Origin: Stieleria magnilauensis
Lineage (GTDB): Bacteria > Planctomycetota > Planctomycetia > Pirellulales > Pirellulaceae
NCBI GenBank assembly: GCA_007753675.1
Contig: CP036432.1
Span: 5,368,394 to 5,432,393, forward strand
DNA: 64,000 bases
Reading direction: 5' to 3'
How positions within the stretch are numbered: the first letter of the stretch is position 1; each line of letters begins with the position of its first letter. A program made the position numbers and the translations under genes. Under the pieces are notes generated by a model, which was given only the letters and a program-made list of their open reading frames with translations, was not told the origin of the DNA and did not search any database. Shown here piece after piece: positions 43,553-53,636 of the stretch.

Positions 43553-46399
43553 GCAGATTCATTGGAAGACGTCGACGCCTACCTTGCTGAAATTGAAACA
43601 CTGGCTAAATCGGATGACAATTTATGTGTTGCACTTGCCTACAAATTTTCAGCGGGCAAACAATACGAGAAAGCGCGCGAGTTCACGGACCGTGCGTTGG
43701 AGATAGACTCCGAGTCTCCATACGCCTACCTCGCTGATGCCTGCATCGCTCACGAAGAGGCAATTCATGGTGCATGGCAGGCACGTCGCTCGAACCTCGA
43801 ACTAGCGTTAAAACAGTATACAACGGCAATCGACCTTGCTACGGAACGCGACTGTCCGAATTTGCTCCCTGAGTCCTTCGCACACCGAGGGGCAGTGAAT
43901 TTCCTTCTCGATAATCTGGATGCTGCAGCTTCCGACCATCAAAAAGCTGCTGCCTGTGAAACTCAATCATCCGGCTATGTTGCAAGGGCAGCATCGTTCT
44001 TTCTTCATACGAGAATGTACGAGGAAGCATGGAAGCTTCGTGACAAACTGGATCTCGACACTTTGGAAGGTGAGTTTCTTGCGGTTGGCATTGAGTACCA
44101 CAATTCCGATGGCGAGACGAAGCGAGAGTGCATAAAGCAGATGCTTGAGCTCGCAAATCAGGAGTGGGAACGAAGTCTTGAGTGCCGATTCCATGCGATT
44201 CAATGGGCGATCGGGATCCAAGACTACGAACTTGGGAAGACATGCGTTACGGATGAATTTCTGAAGTCACATCCTTTGCAAGCACATACGTTACTGGGTT
44301 GGATTTACCAGGTAACCAACGAAATTGACAAGGCTAAACAAGAGACCTCTTTTGCGTTGGAGCAGAGCACGGAGTCAGTTCATCGCCAAGAGCTAGAGTT
44401 GCTCGCATCGCTCCTGTTCGAGTTGGAGCAGTTCCCGGAAGCAGCGATGATCTTCGAGCAGGTTGTGACGCCAGGAGTCTTTGATGACTCAATGAAGCAG
44501 TACCTGACTTGTGCTCAGCATCTGGAGCGACATGATTGGCTTTTGCGGATTTGTGGGGAGCTTCGTGAATCCGAAGCACAAGATGACAAAGTGCGAAAGC
44601 TTGAGTTGCAGGTGCTATCCCAGTATCTACCGCAAGATGCTTTTGAGTTAGCCGGTAGGCATATTAAAACGGCCGATGACCCTCGCTTCTTTGTCGCGTT
44701 TCGGAACCTCTTGGCAGTTCGGCTCGACCGTTTAGAACAGCTTGATCTTGACCCCGACAATCTTCCAAAACCCTCCGAAATCGAACCAATCGAGGCAGCG
44801 ATTGTCACGATGCCATACATCGCTGGGGACAAGTTTGATCTCGCACTCGAATTCTTGTACGAACAACTCCGTCTGAATTTTGACAGCGAACATGCTCACG
44901 CGCAATACATCTTCTTCGTGCTCCAGCATGGTCAATACACAGGACTGGGGGTTGCCCCGGCTCGCATAGCAAAAGATACAGCCGTGCTCCTGAAAAAGGC
45001 AGGCAAGTCCGACCAGTGGATTACTTTTGAAAACGACCGGCCCAAGGCGAGCAGAGGTGAATTTGCTTCCGATAGCCCAATTGGTAAGACCTTGCTGGGC
45101 CGCGCTGTCGGTGATCACATCGAACTCCCTGGGTGTTTTCAAGAAGAAACTGCCGAAGTAGCCGAATTGCAGACAAAGCAGTTGCGGGCGTTTCAGGATT
45201 CAATCGGCAATTTCCGCAAGAGATTCCCCGACACGTCTTTGTTGCAGGAATTTTCAGGATTCAAAGACGATGGTCAGCTCAATTTTGAGCCACTCGTAAG
45301 CAATTTAGAGAAACGTCGTGATCACATCGACCACTGTATTCGAGCATACCGCGACGAGAGCTTAACGATCCACTTCCTGGCAGCTCAACTTGGTTTCAAC
45401 TTACCGCAAGCCTTACAGACTTTGGCTGGTCATCCCGATGGGTGCGTCAAGTGTTCGCGGACTACTCCACACGAGTTTCACCAACTTTCCGAGAAGGGAT
45501 TACAGCATTCCGCAATTGTGTTTGAGCTCACGGCGATCGCGACATGTTGGCATGCTGATGTGTGGGAAGACATGCCAATCGTTGATCGAATGATTGTTGC
45601 TCAGTCAACAGTCGAAGAGGTGGATCAATGGATAGATCGCGCAAAGGGAGATAAGGCGTCGAGCTACATGAATCTCAGTGAGGATGGCAAGCTTGTCATG
45701 ACCGAGATTTCTGATGAAGAAAAACAATCACGAGTCGATGGTCTGCAAAAGATGCGCGATTGGATTGCTTCAAATTGCCATGTTCAGTCCTCTAGTTCTA
45801 GCGCGGCAATCGACCCAGGACGACGCAAGCTGTACCGTGTAGCAATTGGCTTTCATGGCTTGGACTCAATTTGCATCGCTAGCGATCTAGGAATTCCCAT
45901 TTGGACCGACGACGCCGTGCTGGGGTTGATTGGCAAAGCCGACTTTGGTGTCGATTCGGTATGGACTCAACTCGTACTTAGTCAACAAGTGTTCGCTGGG
46001 AACTGCGATCAACAAACCTTCGATCGGCACACAGCAAAACTCGCATCGTGGGACTACACCCAACTCATCTGGCACGCTTCCACAGTTGTTGCAGCGGCAA
46101 AAGAATCTAAGTGGGATCCAAATCGCTGGCCATTAAAGCAGTGTTTGTCTTTGATCACCAACACAAATCACCCTCCAGTCCAAAGAGCACGTATTGTTGC
46201 CGATGCTCTCAAATTGCTGCGGCGATCAGATTGCCCTGACCTACTACAAAGCCGAGTAATTCAGGCGTTGCTGGATGCTTTGAACGATCCGGCGGGTGCA
46301 AGATATATCCTGCGCCAACTTGATTCTATATTTCGGGTTGATCCCTTTTCTGCCGACGCAATAGAAACTGAGATTCGCTATTGGCTAAGGCTGCGATAA
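43553..46399 (+). pseudogene. C-terminal part of the split nuclease-TPR-GreAB-C-PIN gene
   Basis: This continues the 40130 gene after the IS21 insertion. It first carries many TPR-like helical repeats (~residues 1-480 of this part). At nt ~45,050-45,130 GEFASDSPIGKTLLGRAVGD matches the C-terminal domain of GreA/GreB transcript-cleavage factors (SPLGxALLGxxxGD). A long helical stretch follows. At nt ~45,820-46,110 a PIN-like nuclease domain contains IGFHGLDSICIASDLGIPIW, TDDAVLGLIGKADFGVDSVW, with Asp residues where PIN active sites lie. A local start at nt 43535, inside the IS end, could let part of it be translated, but without the N-terminal nuclease. Confidence 0.85.
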
Positions 46400-46441
46400 C
46401 ATGAAACTCCGCATGAAAACGGACGAGGATAAGACTCTAGT

Positions 46442-48287
46442 CCTCAATCAAGCGAACGCTAGCGTGGATTTTGCGTGACGCTTTCGGATTTTTGAGGCGC
46501 AGCAGCACGCTTGGGAGCACTGCTCCTTATTGGAAATTCGCATGGTATCGTGCTCATAAATTCGCTTCTCTCGGGTTAGGCGTTAGCGGCGGTACCGAAG
46601 CATCCGGACTTCGGCTTCGTTGGTTTCGACGTGTCACGTTCGAAGCGGCATCGCAATATGGTCACTGAGTGTGAACAAGTTTTCGACGCCGAGACGGTAT
46701 GTCAAAATCCGCAGCTTCAGTTGACGCGATGAGCGGATGACTTGGGCCGGAATCTGGATCAACGAAGTCAAGAACGTCGAGAACTCCATTTTGATCACAC
46801 GATCACGAAGGCGTTTTCGCGTCTTTCTCTGCCCGGGATTCCCTTTGACGCGGACCATCATTCCACTCCAAAGCTTCAGCGTCCAGGCAAGAGAAGCAAT
46901 CAACATGTACGCCCAGTTGCTTTCCAGCGAATCCAGCGGCGCGGTCAATGCGTGACTCGCCTTGAGCTGGCTAATCGTGTTTTCCTGATCACAGCGATTG
47001 TTGCCGTCTCCGATCAGTTCACGCGACTGTTTTTCTTCCTTTGGTTCGTTGCTGATGTAGAAGAAGTACTTTTCGGTGCTGAACAAGAATTGCTGCCCAC
47101 TCGTGACGTCGATGTCTTTGCGAACGGCAACCATCCGGTAGGGACGCTTGCAATTGCCAGGCTGATACGGGAACTCGGCATAGCTTTCAGCACGCAGCTT
47201 CTTGTTCTCGTAGCCGTTTTCTACGACGATTTCCTCTTTGTAGTTGGGTCGTTTTGCACGCGGATTCTCAGAAGTCTTTTTCTGCCGCCGAAGCGGTTTC
47301 CATGCTGATTCGTCGAGGGAGTCGGCAATTGCGGTCAGTGTTTTGTTGGCGTCATAGCCAAACACGAAACGGACATCCTGCGCGTCCCATCGATCGAGAT
47401 GTTGGGTTGACGAAAAGTCCGTGTCGCCACGCAACAGGATCTTTCGAAACCCAGCATTGCGACATAGTTCGATCGCCCTGTCAAAGTAGAACGATGAGCC
47501 TTCACCGCTCGGGCGATTGCCGCTGCGGTTGGCCAGGTACAGTAACTCGTTGGTTTCCGCGAGCGTAACGACCAGTGGATGGTAGCCCCATTGTCCTTTG
47601 TAGTTGATTCCGATGCCCTCTTTCTTTTCACCGCAAGTCTCGACCATCGTGCCATCGGCTTCAATGGTGGCCTGCTCGAAGAACGCATCGGATTGTTGTT
47701 TCCAAACCTTCTTGCGTGCCACGTTGATTCCCTGCATCAATAGCAGTAGCTTGAAGCCATCAAAACGACGGCAAAAGTCACCAGCAGTTGTCGGATCGGG
47801 AATCCGTTCAGCGCCCAGTGCGTCCAGATACGCCTCGTCGGTGCGGCGATGCTCCAAATGTTCGAGGCAGGTCCCACCGGCCAATAGATTCAGGGCAATG
47901 TTGAGCACGTGATCGGCTTCGTCGTACGGCGCGTGAAGCTTGAACACCGGTGCGGACTGGTTGATGTGCTTTCGCAATCCGAGTTGCTCGACAAGCTGCA
48001 TGACCATGCCGATACCGCCACAGGAAACCGCCTCAACTTTCTCGGCCAGTTCGTACTTTGCCCGCAAGGGGCGAATCATGGGCGTATGTGTCTTACCCTT
48101 CTTCTTGTCGATACGTTGTAGAAGAACTCGCTTGCGGCGCAGCAACCGACGGCGTAAGTTGTCGTTCACTCGAAATCCTCCGTTGAGTGAGTGCGTTGAA
48201 GTTGTCGTTATCTCCAATACACCCGCAAAACGCCGAGGGTTTCGAGTTTTTTCAATTTTTCACCATCAAGCGTTCGCTTGATTGAGG
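46442..48287 (-). mobile_element. IS1380-family insertion sequence
   Basis: 1846 bp with inverted ends CCTCAATCAAGCGAACGCT. It is flanked by TCTAGT at 46436-46441 and 48288-48293, a 6-bp target duplication. It lies between the split gene and the phage-like genes. Confidence 0.9.
46634..48217 (-). CDS. IS1380-family transposase
   Basis: 527 residues. Family features are ALNLLAGGTCLEHLEHRRTD, PDPTTAGDFCRRF, QATIEADGTMVETCGEKKEG (catalytic Asp), KILLRGDTDFSSTQHLDRWD (second Asp) and DGNNRCDQENTISQLKASHA (Glu). The length is typical of the family and the gene looks intact. The assigned start (ATG 48217) is the first in frame inside the element. Confidence 0.93.
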   Translation of the reverse strand: MEITTTSTHSLNGGFRVNDNLRRRLLRRKRVLLQRIDKKKGKTHTPMIRPLRAKYELAEKVEAVSCGGIGMVMQLVEQLGLRKHINQSAPVFKLHAPYDEADHVLNIALNLLAGGTCLEHLEHRRTDEAYLDALGAERIPDPTTAGDFCRRFDGFKLLLLMQGINVARKKVWKQQSDAFFEQATIEADGTMVETCGEKKEGIGINYKGQWGYHPLVVTLAETNELLYLANRSGNRPSGEGSSFYFDRAIELCRNAGFRKILLRGDTDFSSTQHLDRWDAQDVRFVFGYDANKTLTAIADSLDESAWKPLRRQKKTSENPRAKRPNYKEEIVVENGYENKKLRAESYAEFPYQPGNCKRPYRMVAVRKDIDVTSGQQFLFSTEKYFFYISNEPKEEKQSRELIGDGNNRCDQENTISQLKASHALTAPLDSLESNWAYMLIASLAWTLKLWSGMMVRVKGNPGQRKTRKRLRDRVIKMEFSTFLTSLIQIPAQVIRSSRQLKLRILTYRLGVENLFTLSDHIAMPLRT

Positions 48288-48564
48288 TCTAGTAGCACTC
48301 CGCGCATTGACAATCGCCTACTCGGAGCGGGTGGGCAAAGTAGCGGATACGCTCCGGTGGCCGACACCGGTGCACTACTAGGTTTCCGTGCTTTTCTGGA
48401 ATTTGATCCGAACGACTGCTGTTCAACAGATGTAATTGCGCGGCCGTTATTTCCAACAAAATCCCTCTCCGCTTGCTGACGCGGAGGGGGCGGGGTGGGG
48501 TTTGTAGGATTCGGGAGATGTGGACTTTGGTAAGCCTCTCTCTTTGAATCTTCAGGCCAATCTT

Positions 48565-49206
48565 ATGCGTCGGGCTCTCTGCGGTGTCCTGCTTGTCGTT
48601 GTTGTTCTCTCTGCCGTCGGGTTTTCCGATGGGCCGATCCGGCGGCTGCTGTTTCGTAACGCGTCTGTTCCTCGGCAGGTGGAACGGAACGTCTGTACCG
48701 GACCGAATTGCTCAAGCGATTCGGTTGCGGAATCCGCGGAGGTGTCGCCGTGGGGTGTGGGTGAGTCGGTGCCGGCGGGCGCGGTGGTGATTGGCCCGTC
48801 ATCGCCGCCGGCGATTTCGCGGACACAGACGGCGAGGTTTGCAACACCAGCGGGTTCAATGCCGTTTGATGCGGCGGAGAACTTGATTGAGACAGAGGCG
48901 TCGGATGGGTTTCGGCGGGCGGTGATCAACGCGTCTCGTGAGGCCAGACGGAGCGGGATGATCACGGTGCGTGACGCCGCGCTGCTTCGCGTCGCCTTGA
49001 TCTCGCCCTCGTTCCGGCAAGCCGCCGAAGACCTTGCGGTGACGCAGATGGCCTTCTCCGGGGATCCCGCGGTGGATGATCTGCCGCGAAAGACGAGCGG
49101 GGAGATCGATCGCACTGCGATCGACTGGGAAGGCTTTGGGGCGTTCATGAAGGTGTTTATCCCATTGCTGATCGAATTGTTGATCGCCGTTGGTGTCGGG
49201 GCCTGA
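48565..49206 (+). CDS. Hypothetical protein with N- and C-terminal membrane segments
   Basis: 213 residues from ATG 48565 (MRRALCGVLLVVVVLSAVGF, a signal or TM segment). The middle is Ser/Pro/Val-rich, with a helical part (FRRAVINASREARRSGMITV RDAALL). The C-terminus has a second TM helix (FIPLLIELLIAVGVGA). It begins the late phage-like operon and ends 2 bp before the protease gene. Possible roles are lysis, envelope or virion accessory; none is proven. Confidence 0.6.
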   Translation: MRRALCGVLLVVVVLSAVGFSDGPIRRLLFRNASVPRQVERNVCTGPNCSSDSVAESAEVSPWGVGESVPAGAVVIGPSSPPAISRTQTARFATPAGSMPFDAAENLIETEASDGFRRAVINASREARRSGMITVRDAALLRVALISPSFRQAAEDLAVTQMAFSGDPAVDDLPRKTSGEIDRTAIDWEGFGAFMKVFIPLLIELLIAVGVGA

Positions 49207-49208
49207 GC

Positions 49209-50114
49209 ATGACCGAAACACTCGCTCTACCCGCGGACGTCGATCAGGCGTCGTATTCGAATGAACCGCTTGGACCGTCCAGCCGGGGCTGTTGCAAAGT
49301 CAGCAACGGAAACGTTTGCGGTTCGGGTTCCCTGGTCGGTGTTCGCAACGGCCGATCACTGATCCTGACCAATGCCCACGTCGCCGGCACGAAGCTGGGC
49401 AAGTCGATGCGGTGCACGTTCCCGCACGCCAACAACAAGACCGTGACCGCCACCGTGATCATGGCGGCCTACTCCGACCGGATCATGATGGACTGGGCCG
49501 TGCTGGAAGCGGATCGCAAGCTGGATCTGCCGCACGTGAAGCTGAGGAACCAAGTTCCCGAGGGTGAACACTATACCGGCGGGTATCCGCGCTGCCGCGG
49601 GCCGTATTACCAGCGGCTCGAAACGACTCGGATCACCCACAACGGGACCGTCTGGCGCTGGCAACCGATCAGCATCGGCGGACAGTCGGGCAGCGGTGTT
49701 CACAGCATCCGCGACAACCTGCAGTACGGATTGCTGACCTGGTCCTGGGGCGGCGACGGTGCCGGACAGACGATGCGTTCGGTCTGGCTGCAGTATGCCA
49801 ACCGCGCGGCTGTTGGCTTTCCACGGCCGCATGATTTGGTCGAGCTGAGTGATCGTGCGGAGGATCTGGAAGAAGGGTTCTTTCAGCAGACGAATATCAC
49901 GACGCTGCCGATCTGGGATCACCTGGATGACGGCGGTGATGATGAGCCGGATGACCCTGAGCCGAATCCGGAATTAGCCGAGTTTATGGTCAAGCAACTC
50001 GCCGAATGGCAATCGGAAGTTGCGAATGCGATGGAGCGGGTTCGGAAGTTTTTGCCAGAGGGGGGTGCAGACGACGGTGATGGGAACGATACCGGTCCGT
50101 TGTTTGGGTTGTGA
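49209..50114 (+). CDS. Trypsin-like (S1) serine protease in the phage-like operon
   Basis: 301 residues with no signal peptide. The catalytic triad is readable: His in ILTNAHVAGT (~residue 57), Asp in MMDWAVLEADR (~94) and Ser in IGGQSGSGVHSI (~160, GQSGSG instead of GDSGG). The C-terminal ~80 residues are very acidic (DDGGDDEPDDPEPNPELAEF), then a helix. In a phage setting it could mature virion proteins or act in exit from the host. The usual lambda-type prohead protease (gpC-like S49) is not seen here, so this enzyme is a candidate substitute. Confidence 0.78.
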   Translation: MTETLALPADVDQASYSNEPLGPSSRGCCKVSNGNVCGSGSLVGVRNGRSLILTNAHVAGTKLGKSMRCTFPHANNKTVTATVIMAAYSDRIMMDWAVLEADRKLDLPHVKLRNQVPEGEHYTGGYPRCRGPYYQRLETTRITHNGTVWRWQPISIGGQSGSGVHSIRDNLQYGLLTWSWGGDGAGQTMRSVWLQYANRAAVGFPRPHDLVELSDRAEDLEEGFFQQTNITTLPIWDHLDDGGDDEPDDPEPNPELAEFMVKQLAEWQSEVANAMERVRKFLPEGGADDGDGNDTGPLFGL

Positions 50115-50144
50115 TTGCCAGCGGGAAGCGTAAGCGAGCGGCGC

Positions 50145-50201
50145 GTGGGATAGGCTTCCAGCCTGTCGGTGTTGGGATGACAGGCTGGAAGCCTATCCCA
50201 C
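50145..50201. repeat. Perfect 23-bp-arm hairpin
   Basis: Arms at 50145-50167 and 50179-50201 (core GGATAGGCTTCCAGCCTGTC) are perfectly complementary with an 11-base loop. It lies between the protease and holin-like genes inside an otherwise continuous operon. It has no T-run after it, so it is more likely a dispersed palindromic repeat than an intrinsic terminator. Confidence 0.85.
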
Positions 50202-50291
50202 TGTTTGCAGACACGCGCCACTGGCTAACGCCATGTGCTGGGATGCATGCGGGATGTTTTTTGGGGATGCTAATTCAGGACGGAGCTTCAA

Positions 50292-50564
50292 TTGATTAGC
50301 GAAAATGAACCACCCTCTGGCTGGCATTGGGTCGCGGTTACGCTGGCCGGGGCGGTCGCGGTGCTGTGGCGCGTTCTGGTTTCGTTCGTGAAATCCGACA
50401 TGCAGAAGACTCAGCAAGAGCACACCAGCGCGATCGCGGAACTGAAGACCAGCAACGCTGACCTGAAGTCTCGATCCGACAAGTGCGAAGAGGATCGCGC
50501 CAACATTCGCGTCGAACTTGCCTCGGTCAAAACCGAACTTGAACTCATCAAGTCCAAGGAGTGA
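50292..50564 (+). CDS. Holin-like small TM and coiled-coil protein
   Basis: 90 residues from a TTG at 50292. One N-terminal TM helix (WHWVAVTLAGAVAVLWRVLV) and a long charged coiled coil (EHTSAIAELKTSNADLKSRS through LASVKTELELIKSKE). The layout is that of single-pass holins or Rz-like spanins. Function by position and shape only. The next gene begins 4 bp downstream. Confidence 0.5.
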   Translation: MISENEPPSGWHWVAVTLAGAVAVLWRVLVSFVKSDMQKTQQEHTSAIAELKTSNADLKSRSDKCEEDRANIRVELASVKTELELIKSKE

Positions 50565-50568
50565 TGCG

Positions 50569-51129
50569 ATGAGCGAAACGCTGCAAACTGCAATCCGATC
50601 CGTTCCGGATTGGCGCACGATGACGCCGGCCGAACTGCAGGCGGCGTTGACTGCCGTGACGCACGAAAAGAAACCCGAGAGCGAACGACGGTGGTCGATC
50701 GCGGGGATTTCGCGTGTGTTTGGTGCTGCAGTCGGCGAAGCGGTCTATCAGGCAATCCTCGCCGCGGGACTGACCGGCAATGCGGCTCGGTTTGCTGCGC
50801 TGGGTCTGGATGCGACCGATCCCCAGTGGTTGGCGATGGCTGACCAGTTGATCGTCTCGCCGGAACTGGCCGCCATCCCCGAATCGACGAAACAGCAACT
50901 GAAATGGATCGGCCACCAAGAAACCCGACTCTGGTCCGATCCGGTCACGCTGGATGAAATTAGAACCGCGAAAGTCGAGCTGATCGCCTCCGAGGATCGC
51001 TATGCGGCGTTTGCATCCATCGTCGCGCGGGCGAATGCCGCGGTTGGGGTGGCCGAGCTTGCGCTGAAAGCGAAAGCGTCACCGGCCAAGATTCTGTCCG
51101 ACGCGGGAGACGCGTGGAATGACGTTTGA
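50569..51129 (+). CDS. Phage-like hypothetical protein
   Basis: 186 residues from ATG 50569. It reads as a soluble helical protein (VYQAILAAGLTGNAARFAAL, IVARANAAVGVAELALKAKA). Preceded closely by the holin-like gene and overlapping the next gene by 11 bp. No family recognised; a structural or assembly protein is the likeliest class. Confidence 0.6.
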   Translation: MSETLQTAIRSVPDWRTMTPAELQAALTAVTHEKKPESERRWSIAGISRVFGAAVGEAVYQAILAAGLTGNAARFAALGLDATDPQWLAMADQLIVSPELAAIPESTKQQLKWIGHQETRLWSDPVTLDEIRTAKVELIASEDRYAAFASIVARANAAVGVAELALKAKASPAKILSDAGDAWNDV

Positions 51130-52213
51130 GGCACGCATCAACTTCCGCGAAACCGCCGGTCACGTCGCTGATCACGCCGGGGAAACCTACTGCCTGGGTT
51201 CCGACTATTTATCGACCGATGCCTATCCCGTTTCGCGAGATGGGTTGACCTTTGGCCACGAGGACAGCGGCGGAGTCTACACAACGGCTCGGCAAGGGTC
51301 TGACCTGGGAAGCCCGTACAACGCCGATCCGAACACGGCCGGCAGCGTGCGCTATAACTCTGGGAATTTCTTTGATTCGTTTCGGCTGGATCTTCCCCAC
51401 ACGGGAGTGTTTGCGATTCGCATCATCGCTGCCCGCCCTGACCTCGGATTCACCGACGGCTATTTCCGGCTGTACGACGGCGAGACGCTCGTGTACTCGG
51501 TGCCGACGACATTGGCCAACCACACGGTCGGCAACGTCACCGACATCATGGGCCGGCAAGTACATCACGCGACCGCGTCGGCGGCCGGCGGATTCAACGG
51601 ATCGGTCTTTGTTCACGACTTTGCCTCGACCACGCTGCGATTGATCGCCACCACCGACGACTACCTTTCCTATCTGGAGGTGATCGAACAGGCCTTCCGC
51701 CCAGCCATCAAGGTGGGGCCTCCCGATGCCAACCGTAATGACTTTGGCGGCGACGTCGGCTATCGGTTCACTCCGGTGCGTGACATTAGCGTGACACATC
51801 TGGGACGGCCGACCGACGCTTCGGCGGGCATGGCACAAGATCATGAAATCATGGTCTGGCGTGACAGTGATGCGGCACAGGTGACATCGTGCACGGTGAC
51901 GCCGGCCAGTACGCTGCTGAACGGGCATTACATTGAGCCCTGCACGCCAGTCACGCTGACCGCCGGCACCGCGTACAGGGTGTCGAGCTCGGAATTCGTG
52001 GGTGGCGACAGCTGGATCAACGATTACGCCGTTGCCGATTTCGACGCGTCGATGATGTCCATCGCCGGACGCTGTTACTCGGTCACGCCAGGCAGTTTCC
52101 CGAGTGCGGCCGGAGGCGCGGCGGGCAGCGGGTACGTCCACCAGAACTTGTACGAAACGATCGGCGGCGCGGCCCCCTCGTCGTTGCTGAAGATGATGGT
52201 GCACCACGGATGA
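51119..52213 (+). CDS. Tail-fibre/receptor-binding-like protein
   Basis: 364 residues. The N-terminal half is beta-rich (FRLDLPHTGVFAIRIIAARP). The C-terminal half has DISVTHLGRPTDASAGMAQD and GTAYRVSSSEFVGGDSW, resembling DUF4082/Ig-like beta-sandwich surface domains. Such domains in phage operons are usually fibre, baseplate or decoration parts. It overlaps the next gene by 4 bp (ATGA). Confidence 0.55.
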   Translation: MTFEARINFRETAGHVADHAGETYCLGSDYLSTDAYPVSRDGLTFGHEDSGGVYTTARQGSDLGSPYNADPNTAGSVRYNSGNFFDSFRLDLPHTGVFAIRIIAARPDLGFTDGYFRLYDGETLVYSVPTTLANHTVGNVTDIMGRQVHHATASAAGGFNGSVFVHDFASTTLRLIATTDDYLSYLEVIEQAFRPAIKVGPPDANRNDFGGDVGYRFTPVRDISVTHLGRPTDASAGMAQDHEIMVWRDSDAAQVTSCTVTPASTLLNGHYIEPCTPVTLTAGTAYRVSSSEFVGGDSWINDYAVADFDASMMSIAGRCYSVTPGSFPSAAGGAAGSGYVHQNLYETIGGAAPSSLLKMMVHHG

Positions 52214-53616
52214 GGCAAGTCACCCACGGCAGCGCCGATCAGTCGGTCTATCTGCAATTTCTTGACACGAACGGGCTGGCGTTGAGTCCAGCACCCACGT
52301 CTGCATCGGCCGGCATTGAAATCTGGTATCGGCGTCAGGGCGGCTTGAAAATCACGCTAAGCCTGGCCGACCTGTCAGCGGTCGATGATGCTCACAGCGA
52401 CGGTGGGATGCTGCACATCTCCGATGGTGTTGTCCGTGTCGACATGCCCGACGCCGCTTTCGCCGCGGGTGCCTCCGAAGTCTTGTTCGGCGGCTCGATC
52501 GACGGCGGGGTGGTCGTGAAGGAGACGATCGGGCTGATCGGTCACGACAACCAATCCGTTTACATTCCGTCACTGGCGTCGAACATGCGCGGAACCGACG
52601 GAGCGGCGCTGGCGTCCGCTTGGACGGCGACTCGTGCCGGATACATCGACTACCTGTCGGCCGGCCCGATCGCGACTCAGGCCAGTGTGGACAGCATTCA
52701 AAACTCCGTCCGGTCTTCGTTGGTCCTCCCGAAAGAATATCCACTCCCTGAGAGCGGAGCCCAGCGATTTCGCATCGATCTGTGGATCTACTCGCCCGAC
52801 GACGTGGGGATGGAGGATCCCGACGGGAATCTTGTCACGATCACGGTCAAGAACGCGGCCGGAGTCGATCGCTCGGGAAACCTGTACACGGTCGCATCGG
52901 GCGGCTTTCCCACGTCGTTCATGGCCCGCGACGGTGTTGGACAATTCCACGCGTATTTCGAGATCGATAGCGGCGATCCGCTTGAGCAGCTGAATTTCAA
53001 GGTCACCTACAGCGAAGATGGAAATTCGATGGTCGACGGAAACTCCACCGTCGTTGTCGCCGCCCCCAGTAACGACGGCGCGACGGTCAGCGGATTCGAC
53101 ATCGCGGCGCTGAAGCAGTTGTTCAACGTCAACGTCGATGAAACGGCGGTATCGGGATCGGTCGTCCAAGCCTCGCAGGGGGCTGCCGGCGGGGATGTCA
53201 GCGTCGATTCCTTCACCGCCAACGCGCTGCAGCAGCTGTCGGCGATCAAAGTTGTGTTGATGTCGTTGCTAGATCCGAAATCCAAGACATTGGTTCTGGT
53301 GCAGAACAAGGACTACACGTCGACCTCCGCAATCGGGCCGGTGCGGATCCAGATCGACCAGCCGGGTATTGCCGCCGGCGATGCCGTGCGATTGGGGATG
53401 ACCTTGCCCGGCGGCGTGACGCGTGATGTAACCGGCACAGTGGTCGATGACGCCGGAACGCTGTACGGCCAGATCGAGCTGAACAAAGTCGAACATACGA
53501 ACCTGCCGGCGGACAATTACGGCAAATACGAATTCGAACACATCAACGGGTCGGGTGAAGTGTCACCACTGCTGGCTGATCAGCGACTGGTCGTCTTGGC
53601 ATCCCACCCGAATTGA
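52210..53616 (+). CDS. Tail/baseplate-like structural protein
   Basis: 468 residues, mostly beta-structure, Asp/Gly/Ser/Val-rich (VVRVDMPDAAFAAGASEVLF, YIPSLASNMRGTDGAALASA), with a short helical stretch (ANALQQLSAIKVVLMSLLDP) near residue 340 and another beta domain at the end. No enzyme motif. The ATGA overlap with the previous gene suggests co-translation and a shared structure. Fibre or baseplate component by inference. Confidence 0.55.
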   Translation: MRQVTHGSADQSVYLQFLDTNGLALSPAPTSASAGIEIWYRRQGGLKITLSLADLSAVDDAHSDGGMLHISDGVVRVDMPDAAFAAGASEVLFGGSIDGGVVVKETIGLIGHDNQSVYIPSLASNMRGTDGAALASAWTATRAGYIDYLSAGPIATQASVDSIQNSVRSSLVLPKEYPLPESGAQRFRIDLWIYSPDDVGMEDPDGNLVTITVKNAAGVDRSGNLYTVASGGFPTSFMARDGVGQFHAYFEIDSGDPLEQLNFKVTYSEDGNSMVDGNSTVVVAAPSNDGATVSGFDIAALKQLFNVNVDETAVSGSVVQASQGAAGGDVSVDSFTANALQQLSAIKVVLMSLLDPKSKTLVLVQNKDYTSTSAIGPVRIQIDQPGIAAGDAVRLGMTLPGGVTRDVTGTVVDDAGTLYGQIELNKVEHTNLPADNYGKYEFEHINGSGEVSPLLADQRLVVLASHPN

Positions 53617-53636
53617 TCCCAGGCAGCGAATGATGG

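Noticed and set aside
50145-50201. Rho-independent terminator after the protease gene
   Set aside because: No T-run follows the hairpin and the downstream genes continue in the same direction.
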